Source: Lysinibacillus fusiformis (GTDB taxonomy: Bacteria; Bacillota; Bacilli; Bacillales_A; Planococcaceae). Taken from it: a stretch of DNA of 64,000 nucleotides. Numbering within the stretch: the first letter of the stretch is position 1; each line of letters starts with the position of its first letter. Under the pieces are notes generated by a model that saw only the letters and a list, made by a program, of their open reading frames with translations, searched no databases and was not told the origin of the DNA. Of this stretch, positions 17,817 through 27,740 are shown piece after piece. Location of the stretch: the NCBI RefSeq assembly GCF_007362955.1, contig NZ_CP041696.1, positions 434,001-498,000 of the forward strand, written 5' to 3'. A program made the position numbers and the translations under genes.

Positions 17817-19159
17817 TACGGTGTCACCTTACTTTTCACAAATCGGTTCTCTGGCTTTTTCAGCCCTAAGTGCTCACGAAGTGTCGAACCTGTATAATCT
17901 TTCCGATAGATGCCGCGTTCTTGCAAAATAGGGATAACCTTTTCTACAAAGTCTTCTAAATCACGAGGTAATAAAGGAAATTGCAGCATAAAGCCATCTG
18001 CTGCATTCTCTACAATCCAGCGCTCCATTTCATCTGCAATTTGAATGGGTGTCCCAACGAAGGCATCACGTCGGGCTGGGCCAAATAGACGCGCATATAA
18101 ATCCCCAACCTTTAAATTTTCTTTCTTAATAATGTCTAAATGCTCATAGAAATGACTTTGAATACTATTAACCATTGGAAATTCCACTTCGAACGCTGGC
18201 GTATCTAAAGAATACTTGGAAAAATCAACATTTCCCATATAACCTGAAACAAACTTTAAGCTCTCATATGGATCTACCAAAGCTTGTAACTCATTGTACT
18301 TACGGTGGGCTTCTTCCTCCGTATCACCGACAATTGGCGAAATGCCTTGCAATACTAGAAGTTCCTCTTGTGCACGCCCGAATGGAGCAAGCTGTGCTTT
18401 TAAATTACGATAATGCTCCTTCGATTTTTCGATATCATCCCAATGTACAAAAACTACTTCTGCAGTACGTGCTGCCAATTTTTGTCCTGGCTTTGACGCT
18501 CCTGCTTCCACAATTACAGGCTGCCCTTGCACGGAACGAGCAATATTTAATGGTCCCTTTACCGACACATACTTGCCCTTGAAGGCTGTTGCATGCACTT
18601 TTTTCGGATCGTAAAAAATATTATTTTCACGATCATATACAAAAGCGTCATCTTCCCATGAATCCCATAATGACTGAACAACATCAATAAATTCCTCTGC
18701 ACGTTCGTAGCGATGATCATGCTCCCAATGCTTATCACGACTAAAGTTTTGAGCAGTCTCTCCTGTTGCATCGGCCGTCGTAACTAAATTCCATGCAACA
18801 CGCCCATTACTTATATGGTCGACGGACATTAACTGTCTCGCTAGCACATATGGTTCGCTATAAGTTGTCGATGCAGTAGCCCCTAGACCAATTTTTGTCG
18901 TTGCTGCCGCTAAAGCTGTAATCTGAATGAGTGGGTCAAAACGATTTAAAATGTGAGGATGAGATTCATGATTAATTGCTAAACTATCAGCGACAAAAGC
19001 AATATCAAATTTACCCTTTTCGGCAATCTGTGCGGCCTTTTGCAACGCTTGAATATCAATACTTGCATTTGCCTGCCCTTGGGGATGTTTCCAAGCTGCA
19101 ACATGCATTCCAGCTCCTATTAAGTACAACGCTAACTTCAATTCCTTTTTCTTCGCCAT
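17816..19159 (-). CDS. LLM-class flavin-dependent monooxygenase (NtaA/SnaA/DszA family)
   Basis: This 447-residue bacterial-luciferase-like protein is of NtaA/SnaA/DszA length and pattern. It contains GAGMHVAAWKHP near the N-terminus, ALAAATTKIGLGATASTTYSEPYVLAR (two motifs), NGRVAWNLVTTAD, and a late FVGTPIQIADEM. Family members oxidise small carbon-sulfur or carbon-nitrogen compounds using reduced FMN from a partner reductase. No reductase is seen in this window. It lies between the MetQ-like lipoprotein and the acyl-CoA dehydrogenase-like gene, so it probably acts on the transported compound. Confidence 0.88.
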   Translation of the reverse strand: MAKKKELKLALYLIGAGMHVAAWKHPQGQANASIDIQALQKAAQIAEKGKFDIAFVADSLAINHESHPHILNRFDPLIQITALAAATTKIGLGATASTTYSEPYVLARQLMSVDHISNGRVAWNLVTTADATGETAQNFSRDKHWEHDHRYERAEEFIDVVQSLWDSWEDDAFVYDRENNIFYDPKKVHATAFKGKYVSVKGPLNIARSVQGQPVIVEAGASKPGQKLAARTAEVVFVHWDDIEKSKEHYRNLKAQLAPFGRAQEELLVLQGISPIVGDTEEEAHRKYNELQALVDPYESLKFVSGYMGNVDFSKYSLDTPAFEVEFPMVNSIQSHFYEHLDIIKKENLKVGDLYARLFGPARRDAFVGTPIQIADEMERWIVENAADGFMLQFPLLPRDLEDFVEKVIPILQERGIYRKDYTGSTLREHLGLKKPENRFVKSKVTP

Positions 19160-19176
19160 TCATCATCTCTCCTATT

Positions 19177-20013
19177 TTAATATGAATAAAACTGTTTCCA
19201 TGTTGCTAACTCCTCCAATGACAGCTTTACAGGAATATAATTACCTTTAGAAATATCAGTAATGAAATTTGCGGTATCTTCACGTTGATAGATATCCACA
19301 ATTTTTTTCAATGTGGCTTTGTCATTATCTTCTGCCTTTGCCACAATGACATTGATAAATGGCTTTGCGGTTTCATTCTCATGAATAATAGCATCCTTTA
19401 AAAGCAAGCCCGCTTCTACTGCCACACCATTATTAATAACCGCGAAATCAGCATCCTCCATTACACGTGGCGTTGTTGCACCCTCTACAGGCAGGATTGT
19501 TAAATTTTTCGGGTTGTCTTTAATACGGTCCTCCCCACCATTGCCATCAAAATCATCTGTAACAGTGAGTAAATCGTATTCTTGCAATAATAACAATGCG
19601 CGTCCCCAGTTCGATGGGTCGTTTGGCACAGCGATTTTAGCTCCTTCTTTGATATCCGCCAATGTGCTATATTTGTTTGAATATAGACCAATAGGCGCCA
19701 TAATTGTCGTGCCGATCGCCTGTAAATCTGTATTATTATTTGTATTAAATAAGTTTAAGTACGCTACATGCTGAAAGGCATTGATATCCACTTCATCCTC
19801 TTCTAAGGCTTGATTTGGGTCGAATTGAGCGGAGAAAGTAACGAGTTCTAGCTCAAGGTCTTCCTTCGCTGCTTGTTCTTTTATATACTCCCAAGTTTTC
19901 AGTTCCGAGCTGCGAATACCTACTTTTACGACATCTTTTTCTCCAGCTTTCGCACATGCTACAAGCAAAAATAATAATGTAAGCAATCCGATGATATAGT
20001 TCATTTTTTTCAT
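19177..20013 (-). CDS. MetQ-like substrate-binding lipoprotein (first copy)
   Basis: The 278-residue protein has a lipoprotein signal peptide ending LLVAC (lipid-anchored Cys20) and the NlpA/MetQ domain: DVVKVGIRSSELKTWEYIKE, the FNQHVAYLN-like QHVAYLN, IGLYSNKY and VPNDPSNWGRALLLLQE. MetQ proteins bind methionine or related sulfur compounds. It follows metI by 15 bases and is co-directional with the monooxygenases. A second MetQ-like gene heads the operon; the two are clearly different in sequence, so their ligands may differ. Confidence 0.9.
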   Translation of the reverse strand: MKKMNYIIGLLTLLFLLVACAKAGEKDVVKVGIRSSELKTWEYIKEQAAKEDLELELVTFSAQFDPNQALEEDEVDINAFQHVAYLNLFNTNNNTDLQAIGTTIMAPIGLYSNKYSTLADIKEGAKIAVPNDPSNWGRALLLLQEYDLLTVTDDFDGNGGEDRIKDNPKNLTILPVEGATTPRVMEDADFAVINNGVAVEAGLLLKDAIIHENETAKPFINVIVAKAEDNDKATLKKIVDIYQREDTANFITDISKGNYIPVKLSLEELATWKQFYSY

Positions 20014-20028
20014 GGTAATACTTCCCCT

Positions 20029-20682
20029 CTAAGACACTCTTCGTAGTTTTCTTTCAAAGCTATTGCCGATGCTTTGAATAATTTGAACAAGCACAACTAA
20101 AATCACAACTGTTACTAAAATCGTGACATTATCAAAGCGCTGATAGCCGTAAGTTATAGCTACATCACCAAGACCTCCGCCGCCAACTGCTCCAGCCATA
20201 GCCGTTGCACCTATTAAGCCAATAGTTGCTGTCGTGACACTTAAAATCAATGATGGGAAAGCTTCAGGCAATAAAAATTTACGAATAATCTGGAATGGAG
20301 ATGCTCCCATTGCCTTCGCCGCTTCAATAATGCCTTCATCCACTTCAAGTAAGGAATTTTCTATTAATCTGGAAATATACGGTCCGATATGCAATACAAG
20401 GGGCACAATTGCTGCTGTAGTCCCAATAGCCGTTCCAACAATTAAACGTGTAAATGGAATAATAGCAACGAGTAATATAATAAATGGAATGGAACGAAGC
20501 GTATTTACAATAGGGTTCACGATAGAAAAGAATAATTTATTTTCCAAAATATGTCCTTTTCTAGTTACAACTAATGTAATGCCTAATATAAAGCCCAAGA
20601 TAGCGCCGAAAAATAACGAAATACTAACCATGTACAGCGTATCCAATACTGCGTCGATAATGATTTGTGAGCTCACCTTCAT
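20029..20682 (-). CDS. MetI-like ABC transporter permease
   Basis: The 217-residue protein has five hydrophobic segments and the permease EAA motif EAAKAMGASPFQIIRKFLLPEA, which contacts the ATPase. I start it at the ATG at 20682, which follows GAGGAGG at a usual distance; a longer frame to 20769 has no such site. The start lies inside the last 59 bases of the metN frame, so the genes overlap. It would work with the MetN-like ATPase, which carries a stop codon in this sequence. Confidence 0.88.
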   Translation of the reverse strand: MKVSSQIIIDAVLDTLYMVSISLFFGAILGFILGITLVVTRKGHILENKLFFSIVNPIVNTLRSIPFIILLVAIIPFTRLIVGTAIGTTAAIVPLVLHIGPYISRLIENSLLEVDEGIIEAAKAMGASPFQIIRKFLLPEAFPSLILSVTTATIGLIGATAMAGAVGGGGLGDVAITYGYQRFDNVTILVTVVILVVLVQIIQSIGNSFERKLRRVS

Positions 20683-21706
20683 GTGCACTGACCTCCTCAA
20701 TCTGAATATTTTTGTTTTGAATATATAAAAATGCTTTTTGTATTTCTGATTCAGGTCCAACAAGTTCAACGATTAAATGACCAAAAGGTATACCTTGTAG
20801 CTCCGTGATATTGCCAAACAGTACATTGACATCGACATTGAATTTTTTCGCCACCTGCGATACAACGGGTTGCCCAACATCCACCCCAATAAACTTCATG
20901 TTATAAACCCGTTTTGAGCCATTTTTTTCTTCTTTCAGTTGCTCATAGATTGACTGAGGTATGTCATCACGTACGACCGATTGCACAAAATTTTTGGTTG
21001 TATCTTCCTTTGGTGCTGAAAAAATTTCAAGCACATTCCCTTCTTCAATAATGTGGCCATTTTCCATAACCGCAACACGATTACATATGTCGCGTATCAC
21101 TTCCATCTCATGCGTAATCATTAATATCGTAATACCAAACTCATTATTGACACGCTTTAACAGCTCTAAAATAGATTTAGTCGTTTGTGGATCCAGCGCA
21201 GATGTCGCTTCATCACACAATAATATGCTTGGCTTGGTGACAAGTGCTCGCGCAATCCCAACCCGTTGCTTTTGTCCCCCTGATAATTCATCTATATAAC
21301 GATTGACCTTATCTTCTAAACCAACGAATGTTAGTACCTCACGTACTTGTGTTTCAATTATTGTTTTGTGGACACCACCTAACTCCAATGGTATCGCCAC
21401 ATTTTCAAAAACGGTTTTAGAATTAAGAAGGTTGAAGTGTTGGAAAATCATCCCGATTTTTTTCTTTTCTTGTCGTAATTATTTTTTACTTAATGTTGTA
21501 AGATTTATGCCATTCACAAGTACCTGACCTGAAGTAGGCTCTTCCAATAGATTCACTGTTCTTATTAAGGTACTTTTACCAGCACCACTAAAACCAATAA
21601 CGCCAAATATATCACCTTTTTGAACCGTTAAATTAATGTGATCTAAAGCCTTCACAGTGGATTGCCTTACCTGAAATTCCTTTGTCGTTTCGATGAATTC
21701 AATCAT
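20624..21706 (-). pseudogene. MetN-like ABC transporter ATPase with an in-frame stop
   Basis: One frame of 361 codons covers the whole ATPase, but codon 76 (21481-21479) is TAA. Before it are the Walker A motif GFSGAGKST and the start MIEFIETTKEFQVRQ. After it, in the same frame, come LRQEKKKIGMIFQHFNLL (Q-loop), LSGGQKQRVGIARAL (signature), LLCDEATSALDP (Walker B), ITHEM, and the C-terminal NIL sensor domain. Relatives have an acidic residue or similar just before LR, so one base change (GAA to TAA) explains it. Neither half alone would be a working ATPase. A sequencing error or readthrough is possible. Confidence 0.85.
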
Positions 21707-21760
21707 GCCCCTGTACCTCCTTCTCGTTGAATATTATCTTTATAATTTAGCTACCTAATG

Positions 21761-22576
21761 TTAAAAAACTGGAACGACAGCACCTTTATAGTGTTCTTCA
21801 AAAAACTGGCGCGTCTTATCACTTGTCAACCATTTAACAACCTTTTGAATGGCAACATCATCCTTTTTTTCTTTAGTCGTGGCGATAATATTGACATATG
21901 GTGACTCTGACCCTTCAATGATGAGCGCGTCCTCGCCGGGGTTATATCCTCCTTCTAAGGCGTAGTTTGTATTAATAGCAGCAGCATCTACGTCATCTAA
22001 TGAACGAACTAACAAGAGTGAATCGACCCCTATAAATTGGATATCCTTTTCATTTTTTGTTATATCCTCGACTGTATAATCACTGTGTTTTGCACCATCT
22101 AATTCGATAAGACCATTACTCTCAAACAATAATAATGCACGAGAAAAATTGACTACATCATTTGGTACGGCTACTTCTGCATTCTGTGGTAAATCAGTAA
22201 TGTTATCGATTGTATTTGAATACACACCAAATGGTTCAATATGAATGCCTTCTACACTAACTAAATCTAAATGACTTTCTTTATTCGTCTGCTCTAAAAA
22301 TGGGATATGCTGAAAATAATTGAAATCCAATTCACCGTCTGCTGTTTGTTGGTTTGTTTGTACAGCATCTTTTAAAATAGAAATTTCTAATTTCACACCC
22401 TCTTTTGCAATATCATCCGCTAAATATTCCAGCACTTCTGCGTGGGGCACACTTGCTGCGCCTACTTTTAAAGTGACCGTTTCATCTTTACTTGCCTCGC
22501 CTGATTGAGTACAACCTGTTAATATGCCCATTACTAACGCACCGACTAACAACGCCCATAATTTTCTCATTTCCAT
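21761..22576 (-). CDS. MetQ-like substrate-binding lipoprotein (second copy)
   Basis: This 271-residue lipoprotein has a signal peptide ending ILTGC (Cys22) and the MetQ fold: LKVGAASVPHAEVLEYLADD, the FNYFQHIPFLEQ motif, FGVYSNTID, VPNDVVNFSRALLLFE and AAINTNYALEGGYNP. It heads the operon, 54 bases before metN, and a sigma-A-type promoter lies about 125 bases upstream. Two binding proteins for one permease suggest a wider ligand range than methionine alone; this is inference. Confidence 0.9.
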   Translation of the reverse strand: MEMRKLWALLVGALVMGILTGCTQSGEASKDETVTLKVGAASVPHAEVLEYLADDIAKEGVKLEISILKDAVQTNQQTADGELDFNYFQHIPFLEQTNKESHLDLVSVEGIHIEPFGVYSNTIDNITDLPQNAEVAVPNDVVNFSRALLLFESNGLIELDGAKHSDYTVEDITKNEKDIQFIGVDSLLLVRSLDDVDAAAINTNYALEGGYNPGEDALIIEGSESPYVNIIATTKEKKDDVAIQKVVKWLTSDKTRQFFEEHYKGAVVPVF

Positions 22577-22700
22577 TTCCTCCTTTACAAATATATTTAC
22601 TCGGTTTTAAAGTTAAATAAAAATTGAAAATTCACGAATGTATGAAGTTCCTTCTCAAAAAAACAAATTATTTGAAATTTCGTATTTTTATATAAAACAA

Positions 22701-22729
22701 ATCTTATCTATTTACTAGCAATTGGTCAA
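22701..22729 (-). promoter_or_regulatory. Promoter of the MetQ/MetNI/monooxygenase operon
   Basis: On the minus strand TTGACC (22729-22724) and TAAGAT (22706-22701) are separated by 17 bases. They give a leader of about 120 bases before the MetQ-like gene. The call rests on consensus fit. Confidence 0.55.
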
Positions 22730-22902
22730 TGCCATTTTTTCTTATTTTTCCTTCTCAATCTAAAAACTCCCGAAATACAAAATAAAAAAATCGATTATTT
22801 TCTCTTTTAACACAAATATAACATCGGAAATACATATTTTTCATTATTAGATAGAAAACTTTTGAGCATCTAATAGAAATTTTCAATTAGGCTTACGTGT
22901 AA

Positions 22903-22938
22903 AAAAACTCCGAATAGCATATCGCCACTCAGAGTTTT
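22903..22938 (-). terminator. Terminator of the tandem DUF1292 gene
   Basis: Inverted AAAACTC/GAGTTTT arms (22904-22910 and 22932-22938) with a T-run on the minus strand lie just past the stop at 22941. Confidence 0.65.
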
Positions 22939-22940
22939 GT

Positions 22941-23468
22941 TTATAATTCATTTAATTTATCTTCTACAAATATCCATTCTTCATCTGTTTCAATTGGTAG
23001 TAATTCCTCAATATTGCCATCCTTGCCCGGCACATAGTGCGCAGCAAAAATATCTCGCTCCTCAAACGGCTCGTCCGTTGCAGGCACGTAAAGCACATAC
23101 GATTTGCCAAATTGTTCTGATGCAAATGTATGAATCACCTCACACACTTGATCATTGCCCTCTTCATCTGTCACAGTAATAAGTAGTGGTTCTTCTTCAA
23201 ATTCATCAAGAAGCGTTAATACAACCTCATTAATCATTTCCCACTCTGCCTCTGTTTCAACAGGTTGTAAATTTGTCATTTCTCCATTGTTGTCATCATA
23301 ATCAAACGTCATGGCTGAAATATCACCAGGAATTTCATTGCCATCTGCGTCAATTAGCGAAAACAGTACATATGATTTTTCTTCAGCATCGAATGTAAAG
23401 ACTACACGGCATTTTTGTTCCTTGCCATCCTCATTCTTAATCATAAACTCTTGTATTTCTTCGTTCAT
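22941..23468 (-). CDS. Protein with two DUF1292 domains
   Basis: The 175-residue acidic protein is two copies of the YrzB (DUF1292) domain in tandem. Copy one runs about residues 3-90 (GKEQKCRVVFTFDAEEKSYVLF... PVETEAEWEMINEV) and copy two about 95-175 (GNDQVCEVIHTF, FGKSYVLYVP, PIETDEEWIFVEDKL). The second is closer to the neighbouring yrzB. It looks like a duplication and fusion of yrzB. DUF1292 proteins have no established function. It follows the yrzB terminator and may be a separate unit. Confidence 0.88.
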   Translation of the reverse strand: MNEEIQEFMIKNEDGKEQKCRVVFTFDAEEKSYVLFSLIDADGNEIPGDISAMTFDYDDNNGEMTNLQPVETEAEWEMINEVVLTLLDEFEEEPLLITVTDEEGNDQVCEVIHTFASEQFGKSYVLYVPATDEPFEERDIFAAHYVPGKDGNIEELLPIETDEEWIFVEDKLNEL

Positions 23469-23589
23469 TAGAAAATCCCTCCTTATTTAATTCGATTGGT
23501 GCTTTGGTTTAATGATGTTAAAATTACACTTATCATAGGCTTTACTGCATGCTGTTGAGGTTATATTCACTACTGAACACAGTAAAAAA

Positions 23590-23622
23590 GGAACAAGGAC
23601 CGCACATTGCCATCCTTGTTCC
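23590..23622 (-). terminator. Terminator of the alaS-ireB-ruvX-yrzB operon
   Basis: A perfect ten-base inverted repeat, GGAACAAGGA (23590-23599) and TCCTTGTTCC (23613-23622), is followed on the minus strand by TTTTTTACTG. It lies 23 bases after yrzB. Confidence 0.85.
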
Positions 23623-23644
23623 CACACTTCAAATAGAAAAACGA

Positions 23645-23962
23645 TTATTCTTCGTCTTCGTCCTCTAAAGCGTTTAAAACGTCTTCTACCATATCCCACT
23701 CTGCTTCCGTTTCGATTGGTGTTAACTCACCATCTTCGCCGTTTTCAGAAGGTACGAATGAAGATACGAAGATTTCTACTGAACCTTCTTCATCTTCTTC
23801 AGCGCCTACCATTGAGTAAAATACGTATGATTTTCCAAATTCAGGAGACTCGTGTACGTGAATTACTTCGCAAAGCTGCTCGTTTCCGCTTTCGTCAATC
23901 ACTGTAATATGTTGTACATGTAATTCTTCTTCATGGTTATGCTCTTGTGCCATGTCTGTCAC
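23645..23962 (-). CDS. yrzB: DUF1292 protein YrzB
   Basis: The 105-residue acidic protein has one DUF1292 domain: [20 protein letters not shown] in two halves, [15 protein letters not shown], and [20 protein letters not shown]. It follows ruvX by eight bases, the conserved place of yrzB in Bacillales, and is the last gene before the terminator. No function is known. Its duplicated relative follows directly downstream. Confidence 0.92.
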   Translation of the reverse strand: MTDMAQEHNHEEELHVQHITVIDESGNEQLCEVIHVHESPEFGKSYVFYSMVGAEEDEEGSVEIFVSSFVPSENGEDGELTPIETEAEWDMVEDVLNALEDEDEE

Positions 23963-23970
23963 CTCATCAG

Positions 23971-24387
23971 TTAATTTTTGCTATCTAAATAGCCTTGTAA
24001 AATCATCACAGCAGCCATTTTATCAATAACCTGCTTGCGTTTTTTGCGACTCACATCCGCTTCGATTAGCATGCGCTCAGCAGCCATCGTCGTTAATCGT
24101 TCGTCCCAAAGCTTGACCGGTAGTGAAAATGTTTCTTCTAATAACTTTTTATAGTTTTCAGAAGCCACTCCACGTGGTCCTACCGTATTATTCATGTTTT
24201 TCGGGAATCCTACAACAAATTCTGTTATAGCATATTCCTTCACTAGCTCGGCTAAACGGTCGATGCCGAACACGCCATTTGCTTCATCAATTTTTACGGT
24301 TTCAATACCTTGTGCCGTCCAGCCAAGTGCATCACTAATTGCAACGCCCACTGTTTTCGACCCAACGTCTAATCCCATAATTCTCAT
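23971..24387 (-). CDS. ruvX: Putative pre-16S rRNA nuclease / Holliday junction resolvase-like RuvX (YqgF)
   Basis: RuvX/YqgF proteins have an RNase H-like fold and process the 5' end of pre-16S rRNA; an earlier annotation is Holliday junction resolvase. The 138-residue protein has the catalytic start [18 protein letters not shown] (Asp6), the [15 protein letters not shown] segment and [15 protein letters not shown], all typical. It lies two bases downstream of the ireB stop. Confidence 0.94.
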   Translation of the reverse strand: MRIMGLDVGSKTVGVAISDALGWTAQGIETVKIDEANGVFGIDRLAELVKEYAITEFVVGFPKNMNNTVGPRGVASENYKKLLEETFSLPVKLWDERLTTMAAERMLIEADVSRKKRKQVIDKMAAVMILQGYLDSKN

Positions 24388-24389
24388 TT

Positions 24390-24656
24390 CTAGTCCTCGT
24401 TATTCTTTTTGATATAAAATTTAACAAGCTCTTCTAGAATTTCGTCACGCTCAAGCTTGCGAATTAAATTACGAGCATCCTGATGGCGAGGAATATACGC
24501 CGGATCACCAGAAAGTAAGTAACCGACAATCTGATTGATAGGATTATATCCCTTTTCCTCTAATGAAGAATGTACTTTCAACATTACCTGCTTGACTTCC
24601 TGTTCCATTGATTCTTCTGGAAAATTAAATTTCATCGTTTGATCAAATGAACTCAT
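24390..24656 (-). CDS. ireB: IreB family regulatory phosphoprotein (YrzL)
   Basis: IreB is a substrate of the Ser/Thr kinase IreK in enterococci, where it affects cephalosporin tolerance; B. subtilis YrzL is the counterpart. The 88-residue protein starts [16 protein letters not shown], with Thr7 corresponding to a known phosphorylation site. The start at 24656 follows GCGAGGTG at a usual distance and gives the family length; a longer frame to 24710 is not needed. It lies between alaS and ruvX as in relatives. Confidence 0.92.
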   Translation of the reverse strand: MSSFDQTMKFNFPEESMEQEVKQVMLKVHSSLEEKGYNPINQIVGYLLSGDPAYIPRHQDARNLIRKLERDEILEELVKFYIKKNNED

Positions 24657-24743
24657 GACCAGCACCTCGCTTTCAGAAATAAGGAGATGTGCAAAGAAGC
24701 TCATCTCCAATTTCTCTTTATTATAACCGATTTGGCGGATTAA

Positions 24744-27404
24744 TTAAATGGATTTAACGTAATCATACACAGAAAGTAGCGCTTCATCAAGTTTTGATGC
24801 ATCTTTTGCACCTGCCATCGCCATATCCGGACGGCCTCCGCCTTTACCGCCACAAGCTTCTGCTACCATTTTCACGATATTTCCAGCGTGATAGTTTCCG
24901 CCCACTAAATCTTTTGTTACACCTGCACAAAGCATAACTTTATCGCCATCAACAGCACCTAAAACGACAATTGCTTTATTCATTTTTACTTTTAAATCAT
25001 CCATCATTTGACGCAATTGATTGTTGTCTTTCGCTTCTACTTTAGTAGATAAGACTGTTACATCACCAATTGTTTGAGCTGCGTCTACGATAGCACCTGC
25101 TTGTGCATTTGCAATTTTTTGTGATAGTGCTTCATTATCACGTTGTAATTCTTTATAGTCTGCTTGTAGTGCTTGTACTTTTGTCACAATATCTTTTGGA
25201 TTCGCTTTTAGTAAGGCCGCTGCATCATTTAAATACGCCTCTTCTTCTTTTACGGCTTCGTAAGCAACTTTACCAGCCACTGCCTCAATACGTCGAGTTC
25301 CTGCACCAATACCGCCTTCAGACACGATTTTGAAGAAGCCGATTTCAGAAGAACGTTTTACGTGGATACCACCGCAAAGCTCAATAGAGTAGTCACCGAT
25401 AGATACAACGCGTACGACATCGCCGTATTTCTCACCGAATAATGCCATTGCACCCATTGCCTTTGCTTCATCGATACCTTTTTCTTCAATCACAACTTCA
25501 ATATCATCCCACACTTTTTCGTTTACGATACGTTCAATTTGCTGTAACTCTTCTTTTGTCACTTGACCGAAGTGAGAGAAGTCAAAACGTAAACGATCAG
25601 GACCCACATATGAACCAGCTTGATTTACATGATCACCTAATACGTCTTTTAACGCACGTTGCATAATATGTGTCGCAGTATGATTTTTAATAATTAGGTT
25701 TCGCGCATCACGATTGACCACCGCTTTTACTGCATCTTCAACATGCATTTCACCAGATTCCACAATTACAGTGTGCAATGGTTGTCCATTTGGCGCTTTT
25801 TGTACATCCTTGACAATAGCAGTAAAGCTATCATTCGAAATGACACCACTATCCGCAATTTGTCCACCCATTTCAGCGTAAAATGGTGTTTTTGTTATTA
25901 CAACTAGCGCTTCTTGCCCTTCAGAAGCTACTTTTGCCACTTGGCCGTTGACAATCATCGCTGCTACTTCTGTATCTACCGATAATGTTTCGTAACCAAC
26001 AAATTCACTTGCCACGGTTAAGTTAGCTAGTACTTCATTTTGTACTTGCATGGAATCTACATCTTGACGAGCTGCACGTGCACGCTCACGTTGTTCTTCC
26101 ATTGCAACCTCGAATCCTTCATGGTCAACCTTCATGCCCACTTCTTCCGCATACTCTTCTGTTAATTCGATTGGGAAACCGTATGTGTCATATAAACGGA
26201 ATGCATCTGCACCAGGAATATAGTCATGTCCCGCTGATTTTTGTACTTCTACAACATCGTTAAAGATTGCTAAACCACCATCTAATGTTTCATGGAAGCG
26301 AATTTCCTCATTTTTAATAACACGTTGAATAAATTCACATTTCTCTGTTACTTCAGGGTAGAAATCAACCATAATTTCACCAACAGTTGGGACTAATTCA
26401 AACATAAATGGTTTCTCGATGCCAATTTGTTTTGCATAACGAACGGCACGACGAAGTAAACGACGTAAAACATAGCCACGACCTTCGTTTGACGGAAGTG
26501 CACCATCACCGATTGCAAACGCGACCGTACGAATATGGTCGGCAATGACTTTGAACGGTGTGTTAATGTCTTCTTCTGATCCGAAGATTTCGCTTAACGC
26601 TACTTCACCAGGACGTTTATATTGACGGTTTGCGAATTGTTCAATTTTTTCAATAATTGGCATGAATAAATCCGTATCAAAGTTTGTTGGGACGTTTTGC
26701 ACCACTGATACAATACGCTCTAGTCCCATCCCTGTATCAATATTTTGCTTTGGTAGTGGTGTGTACGTGCCGTCAGGATTATGGTTGAATTGAGAAAACA
26801 CCAAGTTCCAAATTTCAAGATAGCGCTCATTTTCGCCACCAGCATACATTTCCGGATCATTTTCATCTGAGCCATACTCTTCCCCACGGTCATAGAAAAT
26901 TTCTGAGTTCGGACCAGATGGACCTTCTCCAATATCCCAGAAGTTCCCCTCTAAACGGATTAAACGCTCTTCCGGAATGCCAATTTCGTTATGCCATACA
27001 GCATATGCTTCTTGGTCTTCTGGATGTAAAGTAATCGATAAAAGTTCTGGATCAAAGCCCATCCATTTTTTATCTGTTAAAAATTCCCACGCATAATGTA
27101 TGGATTCTTTTTTGAAATAGTCACCGATTGAGAAGTTGCCAAGCATTTCAAAGAATGTATGGTGACGAGCTGTTTTCCCGACATTTTCTATATCATTTGT
27201 ACGGATAGATTTTTGTGCATTTGTAATACGTGGATTGTCAGGAATAATACGACCATCAAAATAAGGTTTTAGTGTTGCAACACCTGAGTTAATCCATAAT
27301 AACGACGGGTCATTAATAGGTACAAGTGGTGCTGACGGCTCATGATGATGTCCTTTTTCTTTAAAAAACTCTAAATACATACGTCGAATTTCTGCTGCGT
27401 TCAT
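24744..27404 (-). CDS. alaS: Alanyl-tRNA synthetase
   Basis: AlaRS charges tRNA-Ala. The 886-residue protein has the class II catalytic domain (motif 2 with [16 protein letters not shown], and GMGLERI), the tRNA-recognition region, the editing domain with zinc ligands in NHTATH and ELCGGIH, and the C-terminal C-Ala/DHHA1 domain ending near [18 protein letters not shown]. Length is normal. A T-box leader and a consensus promoter lie upstream, so expression should follow uncharged tRNA-Ala levels. The downstream genes are ireB, ruvX and yrzB. Confidence 0.98.
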   Translation of the reverse strand: MNAAEIRRMYLEFFKEKGHHHEPSAPLVPINDPSLLWINSGVATLKPYFDGRIIPDNPRITNAQKSIRTNDIENVGKTARHHTFFEMLGNFSIGDYFKKESIHYAWEFLTDKKWMGFDPELLSITLHPEDQEAYAVWHNEIGIPEERLIRLEGNFWDIGEGPSGPNSEIFYDRGEEYGSDENDPEMYAGGENERYLEIWNLVFSQFNHNPDGTYTPLPKQNIDTGMGLERIVSVVQNVPTNFDTDLFMPIIEKIEQFANRQYKRPGEVALSEIFGSEEDINTPFKVIADHIRTVAFAIGDGALPSNEGRGYVLRRLLRRAVRYAKQIGIEKPFMFELVPTVGEIMVDFYPEVTEKCEFIQRVIKNEEIRFHETLDGGLAIFNDVVEVQKSAGHDYIPGADAFRLYDTYGFPIELTEEYAEEVGMKVDHEGFEVAMEEQRERARAARQDVDSMQVQNEVLANLTVASEFVGYETLSVDTEVAAMIVNGQVAKVASEGQEALVVITKTPFYAEMGGQIADSGVISNDSFTAIVKDVQKAPNGQPLHTVIVESGEMHVEDAVKAVVNRDARNLIIKNHTATHIMQRALKDVLGDHVNQAGSYVGPDRLRFDFSHFGQVTKEELQQIERIVNEKVWDDIEVVIEEKGIDEAKAMGAMALFGEKYGDVVRVVSIGDYSIELCGGIHVKRSSEIGFFKIVSEGGIGAGTRRIEAVAGKVAYEAVKEEEAYLNDAAALLKANPKDIVTKVQALQADYKELQRDNEALSQKIANAQAGAIVDAAQTIGDVTVLSTKVEAKDNNQLRQMMDDLKVKMNKAIVVLGAVDGDKVMLCAGVTKDLVGGNYHAGNIVKMVAEACGGKGGGRPDMAMAGAKDASKLDEALLSVYDYVKSI

Positions 27405-27456
27405 GTGGAAAGTTCCTCCTCTTATCTACGTAAAATTACGATATGAATCCGCTATA

Positions 27457-27705
27457 TAAACAAAAAAAGCCCTCATCCCAAAAAAGGGACGAGGACTTGT
27501 TATGATCTCGCGGTACCACCCTAGTTGTAAGTATATCCTACTTACCTCTCAAGCACTTGTAACGTAAGTGAACGGCAGTGATTAGCTGCACTCTGGAGTA
27601 GCTTTCGGCATTTGTTAGTCGTGAGGATTTTTCCAGCCTAGAAATCCCTTTCTTGTCCACGTACAAATACGTACTTGTTCCATCATCGTTTTTACTATTA
27701 TACAG
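27457..27705 (-). ncRNA. T-box leader riboswitch of alaS
   Basis: The highly conserved T-box core AGGGTGGTACCGCG is on the minus strand at 27522-27509. It is followed by a terminator with arms AAGTCCTCGTCCC and GGGATGAGGGCTT (about 27465-27497) and a T-run. An AGTA-bearing stem I region lies upstream near 27660-27680. T-box leaders read uncharged tRNA and allow readthrough. I could not fix the specifier triplet by eye; alanine is inferred from the gene. Confidence 0.9.
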
Positions 27706-27708
27706 TAA

Positions 27709-27737
27709 ATTATAAAAAAGATTGCAAAGAGTGTCAA
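27709..27737 (-). promoter_or_regulatory. Consensus sigma-A promoter of alaS
   Basis: On the minus strand TTGACA (27737-27732) and TATAAT (27714-27709) are both perfect and 17 bases apart, directly upstream of the T-box leader. Confidence 0.85.
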
Positions 27738-27740
27738 CGT

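Larger units (their letters stand above)
22577..22940. other. AT-rich leader and intergenic region of the metQ operon
   Basis: The stretch holds the ribosome binding site of the metQ-like gene (GGAGGAAATGG-like), a promoter at 22701-22729, and the terminator of the DUF1292 gene at its far end. I see no S-box or T-box pattern in the leader. Confidence 0.5.

Noticed and set aside
18175..18582. 135-residue plus-strand frame
   Set aside because: It is antisense to the LLM monooxygenase, whose frame is well supported; it is low in complexity and has no start site.
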